Part shown: positions 24,551 to 36,599 of the stretch, in pieces
Layout of the letters: each line of letters begins with the position of its first letter
How positions within the stretch are numbered: the first letter of the stretch is position 1
NCBI GenBank assembly: GCA_032158295.1
Contig: CM063248.1
Coordinates: 21,105,273-21,169,272, forward strand
Length of the DNA stretch: 64,000 bases
Reading direction: 5' to 3'
Source of the DNA: Pycnopodia helianthoides
Taxonomy: Eukaryota > Echinodermata > Asteroidea > Forcipulatida > Asteriidae
Made by a program: the position numbers and the translations under genes
Notes under the pieces: model-generated
Databases searched by the model: none
Told to the model about the DNA's origin: nothing
The model's input: the letters and a program-made list of their open reading frames with translations, nothing else

Positions 24551-25079
24551 TCAATTTCAAAAAGCACTTAGATTCATCTTAAAGGAACATTACAGAATTG
24601 GTATGAAAAAAACTTGTAAAATATACTTTTTGATCACAGATTTACATAAAACTTACACGGTCTAATGATGATGATAGTAGAAAACATCCCTTGAAATATT
24701 TCTGTCTGAAATGCCATATTTGATGAGAAATGAATAAACTAATTTTCCGATTGGAGTTTATCGCTCAGTGAGCGTTTTATTCATTTGTTGAATCTATATG
24801 ATTTCATGCAAATGTGTGATCGTTTTTTCACTATTTTCCCGTGACCCAGATGGCCGATCGATCTCAAACTTCTACAGGTTTGTCAGTTTATGTAGATGGT
24901 GGATTACATAGAGTGCCTACACTGCCAGAAACTGTTTTGTTAGCAAAAACCAATTCTGTAATGTTCCTTTAAGTTGAGTTGTCAGTAGTACCATGGTGAT
25001 TTGTATTGTGACATCACACTTTGCTTAGCAGTAAAAAATGATTCGCAGTTAGGATCTAGATCCTCGTGAAATCGAGCCC
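24551..25079 (-). mobile_element. Host MITE (family H), copy 2, interrupted by family A
   Basis: This is the reverse-orientation sister of 23903-24440. It shares 'caaaaagcact.agattcatc', 'gttgtcagta', 'tgacatcacactttgctta' and a 'gtgaaatcgagccc' end. A family A element is inserted at a different TTAA from the one used in copy 1. The left end of this copy is diverged. Confidence 0.75.
24583..24968 (-). mobile_element. TTAA inverted-repeat element, family A, copy 3
   Basis: A ~386-bp element, in reverse orientation to copies 1 and 2, with both terminal repeats intact and TTAA at 24579-24582 and 24969-24972. It contains the family's 'cgctcactgagcg' near-palindrome. Confidence 0.94.
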
Positions 25080-25696
25080 TGCTTTTATGAAATGTTTACA
25101 GGTTGGTTTTATAACAAGAATATGGGAAAGAACGTGTTCCTTAAAAAAATCCAAAGACTGTTTAATGAATTTAAAGGGTAAGTTATGACAATACAGACTG
25201 AAGTGCCTCTTAGTGACAAATTGACAAACCGGGGCTCAAGTATTAATAACAAGAGAATGTCAATTGATCTTAAGATTTGGTCTTCGGGGAAAAAATGAAA
25301 TGGGTCATTTACGGCAATTTCAGGAGATGGTACTCTTTTGACATTTCCCCAAAGTGTAATTTCCCTTTTACGGCCCATTAATTGTGTAAAAAATATCTCC
25401 AGTTATTAACTGTGTAATTACACCACTTGATAAAGTAGGTCATCCTCCTCTCGGATTATTCATACTAAAGTAAAAAAAAAAATAATGGTTGGAAAAACTG
25501 ACATATAACAAGATCTAATGTTGGTTTCAGTCTACAAACTTGTCTCAAAACTAGCCAACAAAACTATCAAGGACCACTTCATCATCCAGGCAAGACAAAA
25601 CTAATCAACTCAGTTTTAGTTACTTTTATTTTCTTCTTCTTCTTTTTTTTTAAAGAAAAATGGATCCCGGAATGTTGATCAGTGTTGATAGTTAGA

Positions 25697-25760
25697 CACG
25701 GAAACTGGGTCAGGAAATGGGTCTGACCCCTACAGAATGCCGACCCGTGTCAATACTTTT
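25697..25760. repeat. GGGTCA/TGACCC repeat, short copy
   Basis: The words 'actgggtcaggaaatgggtc' and 'tgacccctacagaatgccga' match the motif pattern of the longer copies at 26447, 54070, 57085 and 62535. Confidence 0.5.
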
Positions 25761-25875
25761 TAAAGTGAGCAAGTCAAGATAAATAAGGATTGAACCGTAT
25801 TTTAAACTCATAATAAAAATCCAAGCAACACTTGGTGTTTCATGACTCAAATTGTGATCACTGTTTTGAAACTAA

Positions 25876-25990
25876 GGCATGTCCGAATTAGCGGCTATGG
25901 CTACGACTGTTTGCTAAGGAAGTCCTGTACTTCAATGCATGATGACGTAGCCGTAGCCGTAGCCGTAGCCGTCAATTCAGACACGGCCTC
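25876..25990 (+). repeat. TCCGAATTnGCGGCTA inverted element, copy 1
   Basis: The left end 'tgtccgaattagcggctatg' and the right end '(GTAGCC)4 gtcaattcagacacgg' form an imperfect inverted repeat. The stretch matches 29587-29735 in organisation, including 'gctaagga..tcc.gtacttcaa'. A GTAGCC hexamer expansion distinguishes this copy. No coding content. Confidence 0.72.
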
Positions 25991-26446
25991 AGTATCAAGC
26001 TGGTTATCTGGTTTTGGCTCAATGAGCCTGCGTAACTCTATTGTCAATGCTCTGCCCTTTCATTCCCTAAACAATTCCAAGACAAATATATAAAGAAGAA
26101 CCTGTAAAACTTAATTCAAGAAATTGTTTTCCCCGTAAAGTACAACTGAGGTTCAAAAAAGGGTGCTTGCTCTTGTAAAGATTTATTAATATTAGCTCGA
26201 CTTGTGACAAAACCTGTTTAAGGCAATAACGTTTTTCTGCTGCTGTGTGCATTTCATCATTTCGTGCGATGAAATTGGGTTAACATTTAATACAATTTCA
26301 AAAGCACTATTTTGATTTCCATGGAGATGCATCTGTATTGCAATACGAACCTAAACATGCTTTTCGGTCTCAAAAAGTACAGATTAACAGGTTCGGGGAG
26401 AGGGGAGGTGTTCCGTAAACTAGTACGACGGGTAGGCCTATATGAA

Positions 26447-26650
26447 GTTACCCGAATCCGGGTCTCGTAGGGCTTGACCAATTTCCGGGTCAACATGACC
26501 CGGAATCTGCTTCCAAATTACCCAGAAATGGGTCAGAATGACGCAAAATCCAGGTCGAAATCCCATTTAGTGACCAGTTCTCCAGGTCAGCCGGCAGGCC
26601 CCATACGGAACCTGGACTCCCGGTCAATCCTGACCCTGGAATTCTTAGAG
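26447..26650. repeat. GGGTCA/TGACCC repeat, copy 2
   Basis: Serial 'gggtca...tgacccggaat' and 'cccagaaatgggtca' words run for ~200 bp and end in 'ctggaattcttagagtgta'. The same end word occurs at 54300-54309. It is non-coding; the short open frames across it are incidental. Confidence 0.75.
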
Positions 26651-27037
26651 TGTATAACACTCAGAATGTACAACGAGGAATAATCAGCACCACGTTGAAG
26701 CGAAACGGCAAAGCTATTATAATGTAAAATCCACAACTTTCTTCTTTTTAAGAAAACAGATGTCTCTACATTATATCAACGAACCCACGAGAGTGTAGAA
26801 GGCGAGGGGGATTTCCCTTCAGACACTCGTCAAACTGTCATTATCTGTGTGTCATGTTGCCCTGGCTGAAATACTGACAACCGATTCCCATCCAACTCTA
26901 CATTCTAATATATGGGTCAGACAATTGTCACCCTCAAGCCTAATAGTTTGTTAAAGTTGCTGTGGTTAGGGACAAACAATTGGCTATACAGAGTATAGCA
27001 CAGCGTCAATTGGTGCTCGATAATGGGCAGAGGGAAC

Positions 27038-27190
27038 CCCCTCCTATTGTGTCTTCATTGTGTGCTTGGAATCTCAGGAATTGTTTTGAGGATTTTAGGG
27101 GGGGGTTAGTTCTATACAGGAGGAAAATAGTGTGTTATAGTATGGGAACATTGGGGGGGGGGGCCTCTACCCCATATCGGGCAGGCTATA
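27038..27190 (-). repeat. ACCATGCCCGATATG repeat family, copy 1
   Basis: On the minus strand this reads, in order, 'gcccgatatggggtagaggc', a C run, 'ttcccatactataacacact', 'cctcctgtatag' and 'cctaaaatcctc', ending near 'gaagacacaatagga'. The same order occurs at 45715-45875 and 62095-62275. G/C runs and the junction sequence vary between copies. Confidence 0.68.
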
Positions 27191-29430
27191 CACAGCGTTT
27201 ACAAAACAACCATAGTCTGGACCTCCTTCGGACACGTGTACACCGCTAATAAAGGGAAGGAATCCCACACTTCTTAAAATGTTCTGAACATGGAAGAGCA
27301 CGACATTTGATATGAGTGAAGGAATGACATCTACAAGCTTGTCCTCTTCTATCACTCCCCCCCCCCCCCGAATTTATGATAAATATACGAAACAACAATA
27401 ATATAAAACGTCATTATATCACTACCCTGGATTGCACCAGGTCGCTCATTTAAGTCCTTTTCACATTATATATATACAGAGCCGCCAATTCCGAGAAAAA
27501 AAAAACCCATGGAAATTCCTGGGGAGTTTTTTTAACCCTGCCACCACAATCATGTTCATTTCACACTCAATGCACTTTTGGGAAGAATAAATAACAGGAA
27601 GTGACATGCTCACAGACCATGGGGTAAATGTATTCAATATTTGCAGTCACAATTCACAAAACCTTCCTATTTTTTTTAGTTATTCAATTTCAAATCAGGT
27701 CTGGTGTAGGATTGACTGGCCCAGAAGTCATCGGCAAACGTTGCCCTGTCCGGACAAGTCCCTTCTCGCACAAACTTTGCACAGTTTCCATTTTAATGTC
27801 GCACTTGATATGCTAGACACAGCCCATGATAATACAATTAAATCAGACGGTTAACTCGATAGCTCTTTTTCTTATCACGTAACTTGACATTCCTGAGCCT
27901 AAACAGAAAAATAAAAGGAAGGGAGTTGTGTGAAAAAAATAATAATAACAATAACAAAGAGAACGGAGAAGAAGAAAAAAATCAATCGCTGCAAAAAATC
28001 GATATTGAAATGTTTTCTTTTTAACGGTGAGTATATTTTGTTTTTCCAATCTTATACTATCGTTTATTTTAGACGAGCTGCGGGTGCTAATGGGAAGAGT
28101 GAGAAATTTAATGCACTGATGGTTCCACACATTAGCATTGGTTCCATCTGAGTGACATATGTTAGGAACTGTTATTAGATTTTCAGTCCCAGAACAGTGT
28201 AGGAAATCAATGAGGGCCATTTCAAACCATCTGCGACTGGTCTATAAGGCGCCCTTTAATTATATCACGGGAACAGAGTGCCCCTTTAAACTCACAGAAA
28301 GACTGGGTGTATATTATGTCCACCAACGCAAAACACTCTCTCCCAACTCAAGAAAATAGTTTGGTGCTATCGACTGCGATTCGGTTGGCATTGAGGGCGT
28401 TTAATAATAAGCTACGCAACTTTTTCTGGTCGTCTCAAAAAATAAAAAACAAACAACATCAAACTTAATATCGTCAGCAAACAACAAGCAAAGATTTACA
28501 CACAAGAACAAAACAAATACACAACAGTTAAACAAGCAAACGCCACAACAACAAAAACGCAAAAAGCCTACACAAAAGCGAAGAGACAAAGGACAGATAC
28601 AGACAAGAAAACAACAGACTCACCAAAGGAAAACACCCCACAATCAAAACTAGACCATTAAAGACACACACATTCGACTTAAAATAATGACACCATTTAT
28701 TTGAAAGAGAGAGAAAAAATGATTTAGTACAGTTGTTTACAAAGCTTTTTAGATCAGAAATCTTCCGCAGATGTTTACCAACAATCACTCAAACCCAAAC
28801 TCGTTTACAAATAATATAAGGAGTGGTGTGGGGGGGGGGCACTCCTAATGTTTGCCGAATTCCTGCATCGCTCCGAATACCAACAGCATGGAAACTTAAC
28901 AACCTTGTGGTGTGATGGAACGGTAGCAAGTTCGTGCCGCGTGCTGTGATAGCTCTAGAAAGGGAAAAAAACCAAAGGAAATACAGGGTGGAAGTGCCAA
29001 TGAAAGAAATAAAAGTTCTTCAAAAGGCAATAATGTTCCCACTCATTGGTAAACACACACAGGTGTATCTAGCTTCCGAAAATCCGAGGGGTAAATAAGA
29101 CATGCTGATTGCATGGTTTAGATGTAAGTCACACACCACAAATAACAGTTCCAAATTGCGTTTTCCCCCCTTTCTTTGTGTGTGTGTTTTTTTTTCTTCA
29201 AACCAAAACCTGTGTACGGTCTGGGCGCGTAAATTGATGCCACTTAATTCCTGCGTGCTGTTTCTTGTGTCTTCTGAGAGGGACGGCTAATGCACTCCCA
29301 TCGATACGGCAGGAAACAACACGAGAAGGAAAGCGGAGACATGTGCTAATGTTAAAGGGATAACGCGTAGGCTACCGCAGCGACGATCTTTCCCTAAAAT
29401 GTGATGTGCACTACGGTTTGTTCCCTAAAA

Positions 29431-29455
29431 CTAAAGTAACCCCCCCCCCCCCCGC
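29431..29455. repeat. Poly-C tract
   Basis: A run of about 15 cytosines near 29439-29453. Similar short homopolymers occur at 27356-27369 (C) and 33381-33391 (C). Confidence 0.85.
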
Positions 29456-29586
29456 CATCCTTCAACTCAATAAGGTCATAAAGGTCATCTCACGATTTTA
29501 CTAAATGAACTTAAGAACCCTGATTCAACATTATGACAATATTCTACAGATATTTGGTAACAAAGCTCCCCTTCTGACGACAAAAC

Positions 29587-29735
29587 TGTGAGGCCGTATC
29601 CAATGGCGGCTACAATGGCGGCTACAGCTATGGCTACAACTGTTGCTTAGGGCGTTGCTAAGGACATCCGATACTTCAACGCAAGAGGACGCGGCGATCC
29701 AGCCGTAGCCATATAGTCACCAATTCGGACAAATG
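29587..29735 (+). repeat. TCCGAATTnGCGGCTA inverted element, copy 2
   Basis: 'ggccgtatccaatggcggct' at the left and 'agccgtagcc..caattcggac' at the right make inverted ends like those of 25876-25990. The middle shares 'atggctac(a/g)actgtt' and 'gctaaggacatcc'. Copy 2 has an extra 'aatggcggctac' duplication near its left end. Confidence 0.74.
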
Positions 29736-30671
29736 CTTGATGGGGTGATCGATGAAAACTAAAGAAGCACTAATTCTAACCTTCGGGATTCCTTCACAGA
29801 GTTAGAAGTGTCTGATATCAAACCAGGACTCATCCATCTTGAAAGCGTGTTTGTCAGTAAAAAGGCACTCTCTGTATGTGCCGTTTCCTGTTGCGTGGTG
29901 TCTAAATGAAGCAAATGGGGATGCGTCTGGAAACATTTGCTTAATGCTTTTTGGCAAAGAAAAACATTGGGCGCCTCTCAGAGGAAATGCGAGGAATGTA
30001 ATCTGTCAGAAGGGTGTATTACTTGCGAATAAATTTAACCTTGAGTAAAAAATCAATGCATTAAGACGGGGGTGTATGCGGACTGTTTTAAAGTGATTAT
30101 ACTAATCCACAAACACAAACTGATTCCCATCATAAACAAAGTTTTATGTATCGCACACACAACTTGTCCGGGGTTTCTATTTATTTCTTGATGTTTGCTA
30201 CCCTCACAGGATAGCAAAACTCCAACCAATCATAAGCGATGAGGTCAGCATACATTATAAACTAGTATGCATTTTGATTGGTCAACCTTTTCAGCACTTT
30301 ACTTATTTGCATACAAGTTGATGTATATCTTACATTTGAAACTTTCTGATTAACTCAACGACAGAACGCGGCTGCAAGTAAAAGCGAGTCGTCTCAATAT
30401 GTAAGTTGTTATATCTCTCGCTCACACATTATGCAACTTTAGCTTCTACTTCTACATAATATACGTTACCATGGCAACAACCATAAGCTTTACACTGCAT
30501 CTCTCGCAACTCGGAAAGACAACAACCATGGCATGCGTCACAACAAACCAACTCATCTGATACACTACACATTATTTTATCATTCATCTCCAGCCAAGCA
30601 AAGTTAATAGTTTTCCATACTGGACTGGAGCCATTTTTTTTTTAAATACACGTTTACGGTACTTCTCTTAA

Positions 30672-31085
30672 AGGTGCGGTCATAGGTTGGTTTTTGTCAA
30701 CGATTTATGGGCCAAATTATCAATAAAGATACAACAAAATTACCTGTGAAAGTTAACTTAATACAATTTCTGCTTGTTGAGAAAAAGGCAAACAAAAAAT
30801 AATCATTGTAAAAAAAGTTTACGTTTTTTTTCACCAAGAACGTCGAATCCGTGAATCTTCACGTTAAGTGAGGTGACAGTGGGTACCAACCGCATCTCTG
30901 GCCTCAGAATTCACTAAGGACACCACGGAAATTTGAATTTCCAGCCTGAAGGTGATATTTTGAGACGGTGGCACTTCTGACAAAATCATTTCAGAGGACG
31001 CTTCATACACCATTGCCATCTTCTAGGCTTTCGGATAAAAATGACAAATTTCTTCCGGAGTCCTTACCAGAGTAAGACCTTACCT
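30672..31085 (+). mobile_element. TTAA-flanked element, family E, copy 1
   Basis: A ~414-bp non-coding element flanked by TTAA (30668-30671, 31086-31089), with AAGGT at the left end and ACCTT at the right. The interior words 'aagaacgtcgaatccgtg', 'gtgggtaccaaccgcatctc' and 'gacaccacgga' are shared with 56225-56614. Confidence 0.82.
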
Positions 31086-31089
31086 TTAA

Positions 31090-32590
31090 GTGCACTAATG
31101 CTACATTTAAATTACTTTTTTTTATGAAAACGTAAATTGTATCTGTCGTAGATAAATTGCCTCTTGAGTTTTCTGTACAATGTACTCATAATGGTTTTTT
31201 GTTTTGTTTACCGAATTTGCTGCCACAGTGACTAAGTGTTGCCACGATGATAAATACCCATCATGACTATAATCTCTCTATATAATAATAATTATTACTA
31301 GTTATCTGTAATTTATCCTTTTCATCGTCATGGAGCCTGAGGAGTCTCTTTCAGACCTTGGCGGTAATTTTTCAAATTCTGTTTACTTTGCAAAACGCTG
31401 TCATCCACTGTGTTTGCTTAAATACATCATCATCATAAAGATCAAAGCCTGAAGTTGTTTGATGGTTTCAAAATATAAATTGTATCCAGCATAATTAGGT
31501 TACGTGATACGAGACTGACGCTGTAATGAAAACAAAGCGCGGGTTGAGAAAAATGGTTCCCATTGAATACAATTTGTAATTTTGGGGTTGTAATTTACTT
31601 ATTTTAATTTATTTGTACTTTTGTCATGACGAGGATTGGGCTCTTGATAATATTATTTTCTCGACTTGTCAGTATATTAGACGGGAATGTTTTCTTGAAA
31701 TATTTCTCAGATTTAAACTGGTGAGCATTGCCTCCACTAAGCTTTGAGGCTCAAACTAATTGTGTTTTTTCAAAGACTGCCAATCCCATTGTTTCACCTT
31801 TAAAAGGAGAGGGGAAAAACTACTTCGATTTGGGTTTGCTGATGCCGCAATGTTCCGCCTTAAGGACTGGACCACCTTTGGCAAACTGTCATCACAACAT
31901 CCACACTACAGCATTATTATCCTTCATAAAGAAATACGTTTCCTTGGTGGGTTTCTTTTAAACATCTAAACATGAACAAATACAAGGGGGAGAAAACTGA
32001 TTGGATTTGTGTGTGCTCGGCAATTAGAGTGTTTGGATGTTATAATAGGATGCATGTTTATCTTTTCAGTAGGAGATACCAAGAGGCCGATGGTGTGGAT
32101 AGCAACGCGTAAGTCCACGGGTGTCGATTACACCGAGGATAATGCAACACAATTCCTCGGCAAACACTTATTGCGCGAGCGTATGGAGCCTGCTCGTGTA
32201 ATAAGGTTCCCCTAGCACGAGACATACAATAGTAGATTGGATGGCAGTAAACGTTATTCGGCTTTAAAATGCACGTTGGCGATCCTTTCCCCCAAACCTG
32301 GTTTTTGTGAACAATCGATGGAGGCCACTTTTTAAAAGTGGTCCATCGGTGACATTTGGGAACCCACGTACAGTCCAATGCTTGAAACACCAAGAACACA
32401 TTCCATCAACTGACATGTTTAATACTCAGTAGCTACATGTACATAGACAATACTTTTTCGAGTAACTTGGGCAGTTTGCTTCTTCACTAAATCGAATTTA
32501 GACACCTTAAAACTATGTTCATAATGACAATTTGTTTTTGAGGTGATCTCACTTCTTAAGATGAAAACAATATTTATACTACATATTGTA
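31090..32590. other. Intergenic, no gene recognised
   Basis: The 113-codon minus-strand frame at 32058-32399 and the overlapping plus-strand frames near 31728-31969 and 32009-32215 show no motif and are treated as chance. Confidence 0.4.
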
Positions 32591-32594
32591 TGCA

Positions 32595-32712
32595 TAATTA
32601 TGAGTGCTTTGTCGCAGAATATTATCACGAGGCGAAATCTGGACTGTTTCATTTGTAACGAGGCGAAGCCAGATTTCACCGAGTGATTATATTCTGCGAC
32701 AATGCACAAACG
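32595..32712. repeat. Foldback element, ~115 bp
   Basis: 'tgtcgcagaatattatcac' and 'aggcgaaatctgg' on the left are matched in reverse order and complement on the right by 'ccagatttcaccg' and 'gtgattatattctgcgacaa'. The whole ~115-bp stretch can fold into one imperfect hairpin with a short loop around 32645-32665. Confidence 0.82.
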
Positions 32713-32756
32713 AAATGCATTTAATATTTGTTTTCTTTAACTCACAAAAAAAAAGA

Positions 32757-33232
32757 ATCCTTGTCATTTGAAGTTAGCTCACAATAAACACAAAATAGAC
32801 CAACTCGTCAAACTTTGGAATCGACGCTGCGAAACGTCCAAGTAGCCAGTGAACGGGCGCTTGTCCAATACTTCGCTCGTCCCCAGCGCCTTGCCTTAAA
32901 ACCAAAGGCGCTGGGATGGGCAAACGTACCGTTAACGTTAATGCTCAGTCCCATGCTCAGTCCCATCATGCATCACACTCACACTGCAAGCACTGCACGC
33001 ATGACGTACTTCCTGAACAAGAATCTGTGCAAGCTGATTAGCCCATCCCAGCGGTCCTGGATAGACCGCTGGGGCCGAGCGAAGTCCAATACTACATTTT
33101 GGAGCGTCGCGGCAGTAAATACATAAACACGCGTCACGTGTCAACCATTATTTTTGCTATACCAGTATTTTTGCTATAGCAAAAATAATGGTTGACACGT
33201 GACGCGTGTTTCACCAATTAAATGACAAGGAT
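32757..33232. repeat. Nested-palindrome (foldback) element
   Basis: The outer arms ATCCTTGTCATTT (32757-32769) and its exact complement (33220-33232) enclose ~450 bp. Inside lie CCCAGCGCCTT at 32882-32892 paired with 32905-32915, CGCTGGGATGGGC at 32909-32921 paired with 33041-33053, CCCAGCGGTC at 33047-33056 paired with 33064-33073, and ACTTCGCTCG at 32870-32879 paired with 33076-33085. The 37-bp hairpin at 33125-33211 sits at its right side. No credible open frame is present; a foldback transposon or a cruciform-forming region are the likely readings. Confidence 0.78.
33125..33211. repeat. Perfect inverted repeat, 37-bp arms
   Basis: 33125-33161 is the exact reverse complement of 33175-33211, with a 13-base spacer. 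The arms begin AAACACGCGTCACGTG and end TTTTTGCTATA. The spacer itself repeats part of the arm ('tatttttgc'), so alternative pairings exist. Confidence 0.95.
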
Positions 33233-35619
33233 CTGTGTGAGGTTATATTTAAAAAGAAATATTTTTGTATCACTCCAACCCTGCAAAAATATACTCTGAA
33301 TCGAATTCATTCACACAAAACTATGCAGAAATATAATGATTGGTTGAGCTTTTATTGAATTCGAGTTTCTCTGGTTATGTACCCCCCCCCCCTTCGTCAA
33401 ATCGCCAGAGAAATATACCCGTTACTGTGACACTGAATGGTATCCATGGAGTCGATTGGTTAGAAGAGGTTCCAGTGAGAGAACGGTCATTTATTTTGAA
33501 TTATAAACTACACTATACCATGGCCATTAGGAGTCAACATCTCTCAGTGGTCGCAGTCAAACATCTGTGTATTTTATGGTACGGTGTGTGAATTAGCACT
33601 TTGCTTTTCGAATCGCCATAATCATACAATATAGCCTGTACCGTTTAATAATGCCCCTCCATCTTGGTCATGTCCCCCATATCCAAAAGCCACCAGGACG
33701 AAGCTACCCGTATTATTTCTTATTATACCAAATAGACATCAGTCTATTTCTCTCTCCAGTGCTCAGTACACCTTTGAATAGCTTGGTCAAATCAATTCTG
33801 TGTGTGACGCATACCACTTCCTTGGTAAACATGGGGAAATGTACATGGACTCTTTCGTAAATCAAAACATTACTCCAGTTGCCTTAATTTACAACAAGCA
33901 AAAGAAATCACACGAGGTGGAAGCGCTTGGTTGCAACCTGGGAAAGCATTGGCAAATTTACATTGAGTAGAACAGGTGACGAACAGCCAAGAACACTTTA
34001 ACGGTTATCAACAAGGGTCTAAAAGCCTCTGAACCAGTCAACGGAAATAAGAAAACGTAGGTCAGTAAGAGAAAAATACCAAGTACACCTACGGGTCCAC
34101 GATCCTAGAGGGGTAAAAAGACCCCACTATTTGAGTAAAGTTAAATCTAATTTGGAGAGACGAGAAGAAATTCAAACCAAGAGTCGATTTAGCATCAATA
34201 CTACAACTTCAAATGAAACACTGAATTGTTAGACAATTTTTTACACGGGTGAAGGCCTGCGATGAACCCTCGATTGCTGTTTTATGTTTTATTAACCGTA
34301 GGCCTACTAGGCATTAACCAAAACAGTGAAAAAATGTCATTTGAAATAAAAGAAATAGAGCATTATAATTTGTTCGGCTCATCTCAGTTTGATATGAAAG
34401 AAACGTTCGGCACCTTACTCACTGCATGCATCAGTCTTAATGACAAAAATAGTATGACACTTAAAACAAACAAACCAAAACGCCATTTTTACTGGCTTGA
34501 AGAACAAAGAACTGGATTCAGCTATTTTATTAGTGAGAAAAAGCACAGACTTTGAAACAGTTGCCCGAACAAAAAGACACAGATATAGTCTGGTTACCGG
34601 TACCATCGTAAGCATTGCATCTTTGCAAAACCTGTGCAGTAGGGATGAGTTGAAATGGCTGGAAAAATATGATATAAATAATAAGGACATTTTGCAATAT
34701 TTACACCGACCTCAAATTAATCTTAGCGCTCTGTGATGAAATTAAGAACCCTGGACGAAACGAGGGCGAGAACAACAAACAGCCTTGGTACAAGTCTATG
34801 AAAGCCCCAAGTGTCCATTTAGCTCTTCAATACCCTTCAAATCGTGAGTGATATCATGCATAGAGATGCACACACACTCCAACCAGATGAACTTCTACAA
34901 ATTTGCACATTTAGACCTTTTAGAAGACACGCATGCTAGGAATTAGGATCGGAACAAATCACAAATTCGACGAGTAAAAAGCAAACCGGCATTGGAAGGA
35001 AAAGGGCAAATGAGGTTAAGTGTGGGGGCTCTACCGAGCCCCAGCTAAAAAAAAAAAAAAACAGTCAGCAAATTGGACCAGAAAATTAATATCAAAAAAG
35101 TAACGTATCATCCCGGCTTGCCGACTGCCGGCATTTTTGCAGTTTGAGACCAAAGACATCATAACCGCGGAAATGAAATCAGACTAAAGAAGCCCACGCG
35201 ACAAATGTAAATTTTGAAAGAAAAAGGCAGAGAGCAATAATGATAGTGAGGCGAAATTGCTCTCCTCTCCATCCGACTGAGAGCAGTGTAAATGCAATCT
35301 ACATGCAAGCAGGTATAATGCCTATATTTTGTCTCAATGACGACGCAGAGCATGACTTTCGTTGCAAGCTGTGTAGGCCTATCTCGTCCGGTATACTCAT
35401 TTTTCCCCCAGGATTAGATGTTTGTAGTACCACCATAACAACATGGATGGTCACTCTGAGCTCCCGTAGTTTTCCCACTATATTTTCGGAAAATTCACAA
35501 TTGGAGAGAGCTTGAAGAAAATTGTAATCAAAACAGCTACTCTGAAACATGATTTCAATGGCGCTTTCACTACGTCATGGCGCGTCTGTCCTCAAAGGAG
35601 GACACCCACTGTCTTAATC

Positions 35620-35775
35620 AAGGTTTTAGCCAGGATTTCGTTAAAGGGTGTCCAAATTTGTTGGAAATTTTACAACTGGGTGTCCAAATTGTTCACTTAC
35701 AGCAATACATTTACGTGTAAATGACAGATAAAACAGGGTGTCCAAAAGGCACACAGACACCCCTCTAGCTAACAC
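35620..35775 (+). repeat. GTGTCCAAATT dispersed repeat, copy 1
   Basis: 'gttttagccaggattt', 'gggtgtccaaatttg', 'actgggtgtccaaattgttc', 'gacagataaaacagggtg' and 'gacaccc' appear in this order. The reverse complement of 57993-58155 has the same order. It is non-coding, and the second copy is intronic in the scavenger receptor gene. Confidence 0.75.
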
Positions 35776-36599
35776 TATGGACATAATGACTGACAATTGT
35801 ATGTATGGTTTCTACTACTGGTGCATAGACACGACTTGCCAAAATCATAGGCCATCGTAGAAAAGTTAAGCAAGCTACTCCTACAAAATGTACGCACGGA
35901 GCATTGGAGTTAAGTCGAATAAATTTTGTATGTACAGCTGGCGAGGCAACGTTTGGTGAACCAAGTCGACCCCTGTTCATGTAGTGCTAAAGATTCTTCC
36001 ATCCAAATATTATTAAGATCTGAAATCTTATGCACCGAAACGACTCACGCTCCTGCCCCTTTTTTCTTGTTCAATAATATTATGAGCTTTCGGGCCGTTA
36101 CATTCTGCTGACAACTCAAGTTTGCCTTGCGAACGCACGGATGGCTATAGACGTGCGACAAGTCTTTAAAAGCGTGGTAAGTAGTGAATCGAAACAATAC
36201 TTCATGTCTAGGAATGCGAATGAGGCAGGGAAAACTGTTAAAGGGACATATCGGCTTCGTTGGGCTTTTCTGTTGGCTACACAATTTTGGCTACAAAATA
36301 GATACAAACATGACGCCGAGGGTCTTATTCTACATCACTAGATTACGTAAAAGGAAAACCAGGAGGCATATATGCTCCCCTGACAACTGGTATACTCAGC
36401 AGAAAACTGGCGACATAAACAACTTTAATGAGAGCTCTAATTGGACTCCTCGGGTATTTTAATAAGGACTGCCGGGTAATCAGAATATGTGTTTTATAGT
36501 GACTATTCTCTGCCATCTATAAAGTCGTGTTCATTATAATGTGGTCCTCTGTGTGGATGCGTACGTACAGTGTTAACGTCGTGATAAGACAGCCCTGTC

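Noticed and set aside
27843..28220. 125-codon minus-strand frame
   Set aside because: Composition (Phe/Tyr/Leu/Lys runs) follows A/T-rich simple sequence at 27925-27985; no motif.
32058..32399. 113-codon minus-strand frame
   Set aside because: No domain, cysteine spacing or membrane pattern; overlapping frames on the other strand are equally open.
34262..34555. 97-codon frame with a signal-peptide-like start
   Set aside because: The remainder has no cysteine pattern or recognisable domain, and no splice context or similarity could be argued.
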